Assembly (NCBI GenBank): GCA_964423545.1
Contig: CAYRFV010000104.1
Location: 1 to 17,392, forward strand
Origin: JALOOE01 sp964423545
Lineage (GTDB): Bacteria; Chloroflexota; Anaerolineae; CG2-30-64-16
Length of the DNA: 17,392 nt
Direction: 5' to 3'
How positions within the stretch are numbered: position 1 is the first letter of the stretch; each line of letters starts with the position of its first letter. A program made the translations under genes and the position numbers. The notes below the pieces were generated by a model that worked only from the letters and a program-made list of their open reading frames with translations, did not search any database and was not told the origin of the DNA. This document shows positions 7,410 to 15,080 of the stretch, piece by piece.

Positions 7410-8549
7410 ATGCCCAACGGCTACACCATCGCCTGTTACTACTTCCCCAACTACCATGTAGATCCGCGCAACGAGGCCGCCCATGGCCCCGGCTGGACCG
7501 AGTGGGAGTTGGTCAAGCGCGGCGAACCACGCTTTCCTGGGCATCGCCAGCCGCGCATGCCGGCCTGGGGCTACGAGGATGAAGCCGATCCGGCTGTCAT
7601 GGCCAGGAAGATCGCTGCGGCGGCCGAGCATGGGATCGACGTGTTCCTCTTCGATTGGTACCACTACGAGGATGGACCGTTCCTGGAAAGGGGGCTGGAG
7701 CGAGGCTTCCTCGGCGCAGCCAACAACGAGCGCCTCCAATTCGCGCTCATGTGGGCCAACCATAACTGGGCGGACATCCACCCCGCCAAGATCAGCGCGA
7801 CCCTCCGCAATGCGCCGCTCCTCTACCCGGGCGTCGTCAGCCGGCAGGGGTTCGACGCGATCGTCGATCTGGTCATCGAACGCTACTTCAGCCACCCATC
7901 CTACTGGCGCATCGATGGCTGCCCCTACTTCTCGATCTACGAGCTGCACACCCTGATCGAGGGGCTGGGCGGCCTCGAGGCGACGGCCGATGCGCTGGCT
8001 TCCTTTCGGGCCAAAGTGAAAGCGGCCGGCTTCCCCGATCTGCACCTGAATGATGTGGCCTGGGATCTCGCCATCCTGCCCGGCGAGACCGCACTGGAGC
8101 ATCCCCAACAGGTGCTGAAGAAGCTGCGGTTCGACAGCATCACCTCCTATGTCTGGATCCATCACGTTCGCATGGAGAGCTTCCCGGAGACTCCCTATGC
8201 AGCGGTCATGACGGCGGCGATGGCGCATTGGGAGCGCACGGTCCAGGCCTTCGACTTGCCGTACTTCCCGAACGTGACCATGGGATGGGACTCGAGCCCG
8301 CGCACCGTGCAATCGGACCGCTTCGTCAACGCCGGTTATCCCTACACGCCCACGCTTTCGGGCAACACGCCCGGCGCATTCCGAGAAGCCCTGATCCAGG
8401 CCAGGGCATTCCTCGACAGGCGACCGGCCGCGCCGAAGATCCTGACGATCAACGCCTGGAACGAATGGACGGAAGGCAGCTACCTGGAACCGGACACAGT
8501 GCACGGAACCGGTTACCTCGAAGCCGTCAGGGATGTCTTCGGAGCGTGA
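7410..8549 (+). CDS. GH99-like / WbsX-family protein, probable endo-acting glycosidase
   Basis: 379 residues. It begins with the family pattern YYFPNYHVDPRNE followed by GPGWTEWELV, and continues with FLFDWYHYEDGPFLERGL and MWANHNWADIH. The C-terminus has NAWNEWTEGSYLEPD, in which E352 and E355 form an E-x-x-E pair. GH99 endo-mannanases/mannosidases use two glutamates with the same spacing in a very similar NEWxEG context. Databases often label this family glycosyltransferase WbsX from its presence in polysaccharide biosynthesis clusters. Here it sits between GH116 and a sulfatase with no glycosyltransferases nearby, so a hydrolytic role is more likely (inference). No signal peptide is present. 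Start ATG 7410 is fixed by AAAAGGAG at 7394-7401. The next sulfatase starts 91 bp downstream. Confidence 0.82.
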   Translation: MPNGYTIACYYFPNYHVDPRNEAAHGPGWTEWELVKRGEPRFPGHRQPRMPAWGYEDEADPAVMARKIAAAAEHGIDVFLFDWYHYEDGPFLERGLERGFLGAANNERLQFALMWANHNWADIHPAKISATLRNAPLLYPGVVSRQGFDAIVDLVIERYFSHPSYWRIDGCPYFSIYELHTLIEGLGGLEATADALASFRAKVKAAGFPDLHLNDVAWDLAILPGETALEHPQQVLKKLRFDSITSYVWIHHVRMESFPETPYAAVMTAAMAHWERTVQAFDLPYFPNVTMGWDSSPRTVQSDRFVNAGYPYTPTLSGNTPGAFREALIQARAFLDRRPAAPKILTINAWNEWTEGSYLEPDTVHGTGYLEAVRDVFGA

Positions 8550-8578
8550 TGCGGCGACACGCGCCGGGTTCAGGGTTT

Positions 8579-8613
8579 CGGACGCCTTTGCGCGTACGCT
8601 CCAAAGGCGTCCG
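8579..8613. repeat. Perfect 12-bp stem-loop between GH99-like gene and sulfatase 3
   Basis: The arms CGGACGCCTTTG (8579-8590) and CAAAGGCGTCCG (8602-8613) are perfectly complementary, with an 11-nt loop (8591-8601) that itself contains the palindrome GCGTACGC (8592-8599). No T-run follows, so it is not a standard terminator. It could be an intercistronic RNA-stability element, an attenuator, or a DNA operator. It ends 15 bp before the ribosome binding site of sulfatase 3. Confidence 0.75.
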
Positions 8614-8640
8614 CAGCTCCACTTCGGCAGGGATGCAACG

Positions 8641-10107
8641 ATGACCCCACCCAATATCCTGATCGTCATGACCGACCACCAGCGCGCAGACACGGCCTTG
8701 CCGGAGCATGGGGCAATCACACCCAATCTCGACCGGTTTGCGCAGGAGGGGATCACCTTCACCGAGGCGTTCTGCCCGTCGCCTCACTGCTGCCCGTCAC
8801 GAGCAACCTTCTTCACCGGCCTCTATCCCTCGCGACATGGCGTCTGGAACAATGTCTGCAACGACCAGGCGCTGAGCCGGGGGCTCAAGCCGGGCGTGCG
8901 CCTCTGGAGCGAGGAGCTGGCTGGGGCCGGCTACCGCTTGCACTTCTCAGGCAAGTGGCAGGTGAGCGTCGAGGAGTCGCCGGCTGACCGCGGGTGGATC
9001 GAGCATTTCGTGAGTGCGGCGCGGGGAACGCACCACGGCTGGCGCTGGGAGCAGTACCGGAGACTGGCGCAGGCTGAAAGCCGGAACGGTCATGAGGCCA
9101 GAGGGGCGGGCGAGATCCTGCGGCCCGGATATGGGACGTATCGGCTCTTTGGGTCCGGCGAAGTGGAGACCACCGGCGCCCTGCAGCACGATGAAACCGC
9201 GGTGGCAGAGGCGCTGGCGGCGCTGCGCCTGTCGGCTGGCGGACAGCCGTGGTGTCTCTTCGTCGGGCTGATCGGCCCGCACGACCCCTACATCGTGCCG
9301 CAGCAGTATCTCGATCTCTACGACCCTGCCAGCGTCCCGCTGCCTCCTTCCTATGCCGACAACATGACGGACAGACCGATGGTCTATCGGCGGATGCGAG
9401 AGATGCGCTTCGGCCAGCTCGGCGAGCGCGAGGTGCGCGAGGGAATCCGCCACTTCTGGGCCTATTGCTCCTACCTGGACGAGCTTTTCGGGCGATTGCT
9501 GGCCGGGCTGGATGCCACGGGGCAGCGTGAGAACACCCTCGTGCTCTACACCTCTGACCACGGAGACTATTGCGGCGAGCATGGGCTCTTCGCCAAAGGA
9601 ATCCCTTGCTTCCAGGGCGCCTATCACATTCCGGCGCTGGTGCGGTGGCCGGCGCGCATCATCGATCCCGGTCGCCGCGTTCCGGCGTTCGTGTCGCTGG
9701 CGGATTTCGGCCCCACGTTCCTGGAGGCCGCCGGCCGTGCAGTGGACCGCAGCCTGAGCGGGGTCAGCCTGCTCCCCTTCCTGGATGGCCGGCGGCCGGC
9801 CCGGTGGCGCGACGAGATGCACACACAGTGCAACGGCGTGGAGCTGTACTACACTCAGCGCTCCGTGACAACGGCGGACTACAAGTACGTCTTCAATGGT
9901 TTCGATCGGGACGAGCTCTACGACTGGCGCAGCGACCCGCACGAGATGTACAATGTCGCCGATGACCCCGCATACGAGGCAGTGAAGCGGGAAATGTGCG
10001 GGCGCATGTGGCGTTTCGCGCATCGCGAGGGAGACAGCGCGATCAATCCCTACATAACGGTCGGCCTGGCGCCGTATGGGCCGGCGGAAGCGTTTCGTGA
10101 GCCATGA
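8641..10107 (+). CDS. Sulfatase 3 (family S1) with Gln in place of the GKWH histidine
   Basis: 488 residues. I start at ATG 8641, 7 bp after AGGGA (8629-8633), where the family's first strand begins (PPNILIVMTDHQR). An ATG at 8533 would add 36 non-conserved residues and read through the stem-loop. The formylglycine core is C50-C-P-S-R, followed by ATFFTG. Other residues are D12/H13, R54, H214 (GPHDPY), D306/H307 (TSDHGDYCGEHG) and K319. The usual GKWH motif reads GKWQ: K105 is present, but position 107 is Gln (CAG at 8959-8961). Members with this change may have altered turnover or act as other hydrolases of the superfamily. No signal peptide is seen. The C-terminus (YDWRSDPHEMYNVADDP) is the normal sulfatase end, so the protein is complete. 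Confidence 0.92.
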   Translation: MTPPNILIVMTDHQRADTALPEHGAITPNLDRFAQEGITFTEAFCPSPHCCPSRATFFTGLYPSRHGVWNNVCNDQALSRGLKPGVRLWSEELAGAGYRLHFSGKWQVSVEESPADRGWIEHFVSAARGTHHGWRWEQYRRLAQAESRNGHEARGAGEILRPGYGTYRLFGSGEVETTGALQHDETAVAEALAALRLSAGGQPWCLFVGLIGPHDPYIVPQQYLDLYDPASVPLPPSYADNMTDRPMVYRRMREMRFGQLGEREVREGIRHFWAYCSYLDELFGRLLAGLDATGQRENTLVLYTSDHGDYCGEHGLFAKGIPCFQGAYHIPALVRWPARIIDPGRRVPAFVSLADFGPTFLEAAGRAVDRSLSGVSLLPFLDGRRPARWRDEMHTQCNGVELYYTQRSVTTADYKYVFNGFDRDELYDWRSDPHEMYNVADDPAYEAVKREMCGRMWRFAHREGDSAINPYITVGLAPYGPAEAFREP

Positions 10108-10178
10108 ACGCGTGGGCTGGACTCCCGCGTGCGCCGGGATGACAGCGTTGCTGGACTGAGTCGAGGCAGTAGCTACCC
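10108..10178. repeat. Short intergenic stretch with an imperfect GC palindrome
   Basis: A TCCCG (10123-10127) / CGGGA (10135-10139) stem with a 7-nt loop lies in a context resembling the small dispersed palindromes of the GGATTCCCGC...GCGGGAATGAC type found in many bacterial genomes. GCTGGACT occurs twice here (10116-10123 and 10150-10157). No promoter boxes are seen, so the downstream reductase is probably read from upstream. Confidence 0.3.
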
Positions 10179-10193
10179 AAGGAGGTCATTCTG

Positions 10194-11171
10194 ATGCGCT
10201 ATCGCACTTTCGGGCGGACGGGCTGGCAAGTTTCGGAGATCGGCTTCGGCGCGTGGGCAGTGGGCGGGAGCTGGGGCGCGCAGCCAGAGGAGGAGTCGCT
10301 ATTGGCGCTGCGCCGGGCGCTCGATCTGGGCTGCAATTTCATCGACACGGCCCAGGGCTATGGCAGCGGACGCAGCGAGTCAATCATCGGTCAACTCCTC
10401 AAGGAGCGCCGCGGGGAACGCATCTACGTCGCGACCAAGATTCCTGCGGCGCCCGGTCCCTGGCCTCCCAGTCCTTACTGCCAGGCTGAAGAGCGCTACG
10501 GCGCGAGCTATCTGCGGACGCGGCTCGAGGAGAGCCTGCGCCGCCTGCAGACAGACTGCATTGACGTGCTGCAACTGCACACCTGGACGCGCGCCTGGAA
10601 TCGGGACCCGACGCCGCTTGAAACGCTCCGAGCGTTCCAGCGGGAGGGCAAAGTCCGGGCCATCGGGATCAGCACGCCTGAGCACGATCAGAATGCGCTC
10701 GTGGATCTGATGCGAGCGGGCTGGCTCGACGCGGTCCAGCTGATCTACAACATCTTTGATCAGGAGGCACAGGCCGAGCTGTTCCCGGTCGCGCGGGAAA
10801 ACGGCGTCGGCATCATCGTGCGCGTCGTGCTTGACGAGGGCTCGCTTGCAGGCAAATGGACGCGCGACACGAAGTTCGAGGAGGGCGACTTCCGCAACCG
10901 CTACTTTGCTGGGGACCGGTTGGCGTGGACTGTGCGCCGCGTGGAACAGGTGCGGGAGACGGTTGGGAACAGAGAGCCGAACATGGCCACGGCGGCCATC
11001 AAATTCGGTCTGAAGCCGGACGCAGTCTCGACCGTCCTCGTCGGCATCCGCAACGTGGCGCAGGCCGAGATGAACTGCGGTGTGGGCGGTCAGCCTCCCA
11101 TGAGCGACGACCTCGAGCTCGCGTTGCGCAAACACAACTGGCGCCGGTCGTTCTGGTACGAAGGGCTTTAG
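10194..11171 (+). CDS. Aldo/keto reductase
   Basis: 325 residues, normal for the NAD(P)H-dependent aldo/keto reductase TIM barrel. The catalytic tetrad is visible as D51 (FIDTAQGYG), Y56, K82 (VATKIP) and H129 (LQLHTW). The N-terminus MRYRTFGRTGWQVSEIGFGAW is typical. The start is certain: the near-perfect Shine-Dalgarno AAGGAGGT at 10179-10186 precedes ATG 10194. It would reduce or oxidise a carbonyl/hydroxyl on a sugar or derived aldehyde in the cytoplasm; the exact substrate is unknown. It lies 86 bp after sulfatase 3, and its stop codon overlaps the ribosome binding site of the GH42 gene, so the two are translated in tandem. Its context suggests that it handles a monosaccharide released by the neighbouring hydrolases. 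Confidence 0.92.
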   Translation: MRYRTFGRTGWQVSEIGFGAWAVGGSWGAQPEEESLLALRRALDLGCNFIDTAQGYGSGRSESIIGQLLKERRGERIYVATKIPAAPGPWPPSPYCQAEERYGASYLRTRLEESLRRLQTDCIDVLQLHTWTRAWNRDPTPLETLRAFQREGKVRAIGISTPEHDQNALVDLMRAGWLDAVQLIYNIFDQEAQAELFPVARENGVGIIVRVVLDEGSLAGKWTRDTKFEEGDFRNRYFAGDRLAWTVRRVEQVRETVGNREPNMATAAIKFGLKPDAVSTVLVGIRNVAQAEMNCGVGGQPPMSDDLELALRKHNWRRSFWYEGL

Positions 11172-11174
11172 GAG
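11170..11174 (+). promoter_or_regulatory. GH42 ribosome binding site overlapping the AKR stop
   Basis: AGGAG shares bases with the AKR stop TAG (11169-11171) and lies 8 bp before ATG 11183. It fixes the GH42 start and rules out the long upstream extension in this frame through the AKR gene. Confidence 0.75.
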
Positions 11175-11182
11175 CATCCACC

Positions 11183-13279
11183 ATGATTCTTGCAGCACAG
11201 TACTATCGGCCGCCGTTTCCCGAACGGCGTTACTGGAAGGATGACCTGGACGGGATGAAAGCCGCCGGGTTGAATGCGGTCCAGCTCTGGGTGCTCTGGA
11301 GCTGGGTGGAGCCGGAGCCGGGGCGCCTGGTTTTCGATGATTACGATGAGTTGGTGGAAGAGGCCGGCAAGCGCAAGCTGGGCATCGTGTTGAGCTCCAT
11401 CGCCGAGCTGCACCCCTTCTGGATTCACCGCGTGATCCCGGACGCGAATATGATCGACCACATGGGGCGGCCTGTCATCTCCACCAACCGGGGCGAGGCG
11501 CACCAGGGATTGACGCCGGGGGGGTGCACCGACAATCCTGAGGTGCTGCGCCGGATGGGCGCCTTCCTGGAAGCCGTCGGCAGCCGCTATGCGAGCGCGC
11601 CCAACCTGATCGGCTGGGACATCTGGAACGAACTGCGCTGGAACGTGCAAGCCGACGGGCTGGTCTGCTTCTGCCCGCATACACTGAGGGCGTTTCGGGG
11701 CTGGCTCGATGCCAAGTACGGTGGGCTCGACGGCTTGAACGCTGCGTGGAAGCGCCGCTACTGTGACTGGGCGGACGTGATGCCGGGGAAGCTGCCCCGC
11801 CGGCCCTACACTGAGATGATGGCTTTCGAGCAGTTCTTGCAGTGGCGGGCTGCCCAGCACATGCGCTATCGCGCGGAGATCATCAAGCGGGTCGACCCGA
11901 CGCACATCGTCACCGGGCATGGCGCCCAGCCGTCAGCCTTCATGGCGGGCGATGCTGAGAACCACGCCATCAATCGGGGCAACGACTGGGCGCTCGTCGA
12001 GCCGCTCGATGGGCTAGGCTGCTCCCACTTCCCCTTCTGGTTCGCCATGTCGGACGCCGACTTCGGCGTGCGGGTCGAGTGCACCCGGTCGGCTGCGGGC
12101 GACAAGGCGGTGTGGGTGAGCGAACTGCAAGGCGGCGCGGCGCGGCAAGGCTTCGATGTACGGCCCTCGGTGGAAGCCAAGCCACAGCAGCGCTGGGTGT
12201 GGAACGGTTTCGGCCGCGGGGCCAAGGCAGTGATCTTCTGGTGCTGGCGCGATGAGTTCTTCGGCCGCGAATCGTCGGGCTACGGGCTGGCCGGACGCGA
12301 TGGACTGGCCGATGAGCGCATCACGCTGATGCGGCGCACCGGCGCCATCCTCCAGGAGCACCACGCCCTGCTCGAAGCATACCGGCCCGATCCAGCCAGG
12401 GTGGGCGTACTGTTCGACCCGAACGGCTACAACCTGGAATGGGCGCAGGACGGCTCTGCAGCACGCGCGCGCGATAGCATCATCGGATACTTGAGCGCGC
12501 TGGAGCATCTCCAGGTGCCCTATTCTGTGGTGGAGAGCAGCCGCCTGGAGGCGCTGGCCGGCCTCAGGGTGCTTGTGCTGCCGTTCCCGCTGGCCGTCCC
12601 CGATGCGGCGGCGGGACCCATCTCGACGTTCGTCCGCGAAGGCGGCACCGTGCTGGTCGAGAGCGAGGCCGGCGCCTACAGCGAAATCGGCCTCTACCGC
12701 TATCCGGCATCCGAACGACCGTTGGCCGCAGCGCTTGGCATCGCCGACTTGGGCCGCCGGCCGCTGAAGGCCGAGGAGTTCAGGCTTACCCTGGCCCACG
12801 ACCACTACAACCTGAACGCAGCGATCTGGATCACCCCATTGGCGGTCGATGGCGCAGAGGTGCTGGCGCGCGATGCCGACGGCCATGTGCTTGCGACCGG
12901 CCACAAGCTGGGCAGAGGCACGGTGATCGCTCTGGGTTCGTTCTTGGGCAAGCGTTATCAGGAGCTGCGTTACCCCGACTTCGAACGGTTGCTCCACAAG
13001 CTGATCGAGGCGGCCGGCGGCCTGCCCGCCCTGGAGGTCATAGGTGAGAAGCCCCTGCAGTGGCGCAGCGGCCCGGCCGGCGACAAACGACTGCTCTTCA
13101 TCACCAACCAGAGCGCTGCTCAGACGGTTCGTGTGCGCGGTCCGGAAGCACTCTTCGGCTCGGCCAATACCGCGCGCGAGCTCCACAGCGACAGTCGGAT
13201 CAAGATCAAGCGCGAGGAAGGCGAGTGCCGCCTCAAGCTGGAGATCGCGGAAGGTGATTTCGCGATCCTGCGGTGGTGA
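11183..13279 (+). CDS. GH42-family beta-galactosidase-like glycoside hydrolase
   Basis: 698 residues, the usual GH42 length. The N-terminal TIM barrel (about 1-380) begins YYRPPFPERRYWKDDLDGMK and NAVQLWVLWSWVEPEPG. The acid/base candidate is E150 in DIWNELRW. The nucleophile candidate is E314 in VWVSELQGG, the expected position for this clan A family. CFCPHTLRAFRGWL corresponds to the cysteine region that binds zinc in some GH42 enzymes, although only part of the cysteine set is visible. A Rossmann-like trimerisation domain starts near 405 (VGVLFDPNGYNLEW), and a small C-terminal beta domain ends the protein. GH42 enzymes release beta-galactose, or in some cases alpha-arabinose, from oligosaccharides, usually in the cytoplasm. 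No signal peptide is seen. Its presence suggests that the target glycan contains galactose, which would suit sulfated galactans, but this is inference. Confidence 0.92.
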   Translation: MILAAQYYRPPFPERRYWKDDLDGMKAAGLNAVQLWVLWSWVEPEPGRLVFDDYDELVEEAGKRKLGIVLSSIAELHPFWIHRVIPDANMIDHMGRPVISTNRGEAHQGLTPGGCTDNPEVLRRMGAFLEAVGSRYASAPNLIGWDIWNELRWNVQADGLVCFCPHTLRAFRGWLDAKYGGLDGLNAAWKRRYCDWADVMPGKLPRRPYTEMMAFEQFLQWRAAQHMRYRAEIIKRVDPTHIVTGHGAQPSAFMAGDAENHAINRGNDWALVEPLDGLGCSHFPFWFAMSDADFGVRVECTRSAAGDKAVWVSELQGGAARQGFDVRPSVEAKPQQRWVWNGFGRGAKAVIFWCWRDEFFGRESSGYGLAGRDGLADERITLMRRTGAILQEHHALLEAYRPDPARVGVLFDPNGYNLEWAQDGSAARARDSIIGYLSALEHLQVPYSVVESSRLEALAGLRVLVLPFPLAVPDAAAGPISTFVREGGTVLVESEAGAYSEIGLYRYPASERPLAAALGIADLGRRPLKAEEFRLTLAHDHYNLNAAIWITPLAVDGAEVLARDADGHVLATGHKLGRGTVIALGSFLGKRYQELRYPDFERLLHKLIEAAGGLPALEVIGEKPLQWRSGPAGDKRLLFITNQSAAQTVRVRGPEALFGSANTARELHSDSRIKIKREEGECRLKLEIAEGDFAILRW

Positions 13280-13303
13280 CGCCGCCGCCGCTGGAGTCGC
13301 ACG

Positions 13304-14074
13304 ATGTCGGAAACCACACCGCTTCCGTGGCCTGATGGCCGCCTCGGCGCCATCTCACTCACCTTTGACGACGGGCGGGCATCGCAGTTGCAGAAGGCGA
13401 TACCGATCCTGGCCGAGTCCGGTCTGCGCGGCACCTTCTACCTGAATCCCAAGGGCGATGACTGGTTTGAGACGCTGGCGCCGTGGCGCGCGGTGGCGCG
13501 CGCTGGGCACGAAATCGGCAACCACACGATCGGGCATCCTTGCTCCAAGGCGCTGTTCGACGACCCCAACCTCCGCTGCCTGGAAGACATGACCCTGGCC
13601 GAGGTCGAGGCCGACATCGTGGAGGCGTCGCGTCGCCTGCGCGAAGCCATCCCTGACCAGTCCGACTTCACCTTCTGCTATCCCTGTTACCAGGAGCATG
13701 TGGGCGAGGGCGTGACGCGGCAGAGCTACGTGCCCATCGTGGCGCGGCGCTTCGTCGCGGGACGCGGACAAGGGGAGCGCGGCCATAATATCCCCGCCAC
13801 TTGCGACCTGGCCTATCTCTACTCGTGGAAGGCTGAGTTCCTTACGGCCCCGACCCTGGTGGGGATGGCGGAACAAGCCGCCGCGCTGGGCCGTTGGACG
13901 ATCTTCACCATCCATGGCATCGATGACGGCCACCTGCCGTTGTCTGAGGTCGCGTTCCGCGAGCTGTGCACCTTCCTGGCGCGCAGCACGGACCGCCTAT
14001 GGACCGCGCCTGTCATCGAAGTCGCCAAACGGATTCGGGCCTGGCGTAATGAGGCAGCCTCCAGGATGGCATGA
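13304..14074 (+). CDS. Polysaccharide deacetylase family protein (CE4/NodB-like)
   Basis: 256 residues with one NodB-homology domain. Motif 1 is TFDDG (D22, D23). Motif 2, the metal-binding H-x3-H, is H74 and H78 in GNHTIGHP. The third motif region reads FCYPCYQ (124-130) rather than the common R-x-PY. A late conserved histidine is H204 in IFTIHGIDDG. These features fit a metal-dependent N- or O-deacetylase. No signal peptide or membrane segment is visible, unlike peptidoglycan deacetylases, which suggests action on small imported saccharides. It starts 24 bp after the GH42 stop with GGAG at 13293-13296 and is the last gene before a new regulatory gap. The substrate could be an acetylated amino sugar in the same glycan. 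Confidence 0.88.
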   Translation: MSETTPLPWPDGRLGAISLTFDDGRASQLQKAIPILAESGLRGTFYLNPKGDDWFETLAPWRAVARAGHEIGNHTIGHPCSKALFDDPNLRCLEDMTLAEVEADIVEASRRLREAIPDQSDFTFCYPCYQEHVGEGVTRQSYVPIVARRFVAGRGQGERGHNIPATCDLAYLYSWKAEFLTAPTLVGMAEQAAALGRWTIFTIHGIDDGHLPLSEVAFRELCTFLARSTDRLWTAPVIEVAKRIRAWRNEAASRMA

Positions 14075-14135
14075 ACGCACGCCGGGGCATGCGGGGTCCC
14101 AGGTCTCTGCGCAACCGTCCAGGAATCGCCGGCGC

Positions 14136-14186
14136 GTAGCACAAGTTGTACATTGCGCTGCAGCGCGAGATGCCATCTTGTGCTAC
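14136..14186. promoter_or_regulatory. Nested inverted repeats upstream of the isomerase gene
   Basis: Outer arms GTAGCACAAG (14136-14145) and CTTGTGCTAC (14177-14186) are a perfect 10-bp inverted repeat. At their centre lies a perfect 12-bp palindrome, GCGCTGCAGCGC (14155-14166). The two dyad centres are within half a base of each other. The right outer arm overlaps the -10 box. This looks like a two-tier operator or an RNA cruciform. Confidence 0.65.
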
Positions 14187-14189
14187 AAT
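14181..14189 (+). promoter_or_regulatory. Extended -10 promoter box for the isomerase/nitroreductase genes
   Basis: TGCTACAAT combines an extended TGn element with TACAAT, five of six matches to the -10 consensus. No good -35 box is found at 16-19 bp, as is common for extended -10 promoters. Transcription would start near 14196, about 50 nt before the gene. Confidence 0.55.
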
Positions 14190-14246
14190 CCCGCCCGTCG
14201 TGTCACGGCGCGGGAATGATCAGTTCTGTGGCAGGGTGGAGGGGCC

Positions 14247-15080
14247 ATGCGTCTGGGTGCACCCATCTTCGAACCGTACGTCGATCCGGATGCCTGGGTG
14301 GCGGCCGTGCAACGGCGCGGCTACCGGGCGGCGTTCTGCCCGGTCAAGCCCGGAGCGGATGCCGCCGCGATTCGGGCCTTCGCTGAAGCCGCCGCACGCG
14401 CCGATCTTGTGATCGCCGAGTGCGGCGCGTGGAGCAATCCGCTCAGCCCCGACGAGAACACGCGGCGCGCGGCCATCGCCAAGTGCCAAGAGATGCTCGC
14501 CCTCGCCGACGCCATCGGTGCGCGCTGCTGCGTCAATATCGCCGGTTCACGTGGCGTGAAGTGGGACGGCCCTGACCCGACCGACCTGACTCCGGAAACC
14601 TTCGAGTTGATCGTTGAGACCGTGCGCGAGATCATCGACGCGGTCCAGCCGACACGCACCTTCTACACCCTGGAGACGATGCCGTGGATGCCCCCGGATT
14701 CGGCGGACAGCTACGTCGCCTTGATCGGGGCGATCGATCGGCCGCAATTCGCCGTGCATCTCGATGTAGTCAACCTGGTGAGCAGTCCGCAGCGCTTTTT
14801 CGGCAATGCAGCGCTGATCCGGGAGTGCGTGACGAAGCTCGGCCCGCGTATCAAGAGCTGCCATGCCAAGGATGTCGCCCTGGCTGGGAAGCTAACGGTG
14901 CACCTGGATGAAGTGAGGCCGGGGCTGGGCGGACTGGATTACCGAACGCTGCTGGCTGAGCTGAGCCGCCTCGACGCGGACCTGCCGCTCATGCTGGAGC
15001 ACCTGCCCGGCGAAGCGGACTACGATCAAGCGACAGCGTATGTCCGATCGGTGGCTCAAGAGGTTGGGGTGACACTTTAG
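14247..15080 (+). CDS. Sugar phosphate isomerase/epimerase-like TIM-barrel protein
   Basis: 277 residues of the xylose-isomerase-like TIM-barrel superfamily. Four metal-ligand positions are visible in the expected order: E143 (YTLETMPW), D173 (VHLDVVN), H206 (KSCHAKD) and E251 (LMLEHLP). This supports divalent-metal-dependent isomerase, epimerase or lyase chemistry on a sugar or sugar acid in the cytoplasm. Start ATG 14247 follows GGAGG at 14238-14242. It is the first gene behind the structured promoter region, so it probably has regulation separate from the upstream cluster. Some members of this superfamily act on 3-keto-glycosides rather than sugar phosphates, so the general name should not be read as a fixed reaction. 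It may convert the monosaccharide produced by the upstream hydrolases. Confidence 0.88.
   Translation: MRLGAPIFEPYVDPDAWVAAVQRRGYRAAFCPVKPGADAAAIRAFAEAAARADLVIAECGAWSNPLSPDENTRRAAIAKCQEMLALADAIGARCCVNIAGSRGVKWDGPDPTDLTPETFELIVETVREIIDAVQPTRTFYTLETMPWMPPDSADSYVALIGAIDRPQFAVHLDVVNLVSSPQRFFGNAALIRECVTKLGPRIKSCHAKDVALAGKLTVHLDEVRPGLGGLDYRTLLAELSRLDADLPLMLEHLPGEADYDQATAYVRSVAQEVGVTL

Larger units (their letters stand above)
14075..14246. other. Intergenic regulatory region, 172 bp
   Basis: This gap contains the nested palindromes and extended -10 box listed separately. The first 60 bp (14075-14135) hold nothing recognisable, and no clear terminator for the upstream genes is seen. Confidence 0.7.

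Noticed and set aside
8579..8613. Stem-loop as an intrinsic terminator
   Set aside because: No T-run follows, and the downstream sulfatase 3 has no promoter of its own, so termination here would leave it unexpressed.
8533..8640. 36-residue N-terminal extension of sulfatase 3
   Set aside because: It overlaps the previous gene and the stem-loop and is not like a signal peptide; ATG 8641 has a good ribosome binding site and the family start.
7347..8762. 471-codon minus-strand open frame opposite the GH99-like gene
   Set aside because: It covers the complement of a well-supported gene and the following spacer, with no domain or ribosome binding site.
10856..11182. 109-codon N-terminal extension of the GH42 gene through the AKR gene
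   Set aside because: The AKR frame is the real one here, and a ribosome binding site plus a canonical GH42 N-terminus fix the start at 11183.
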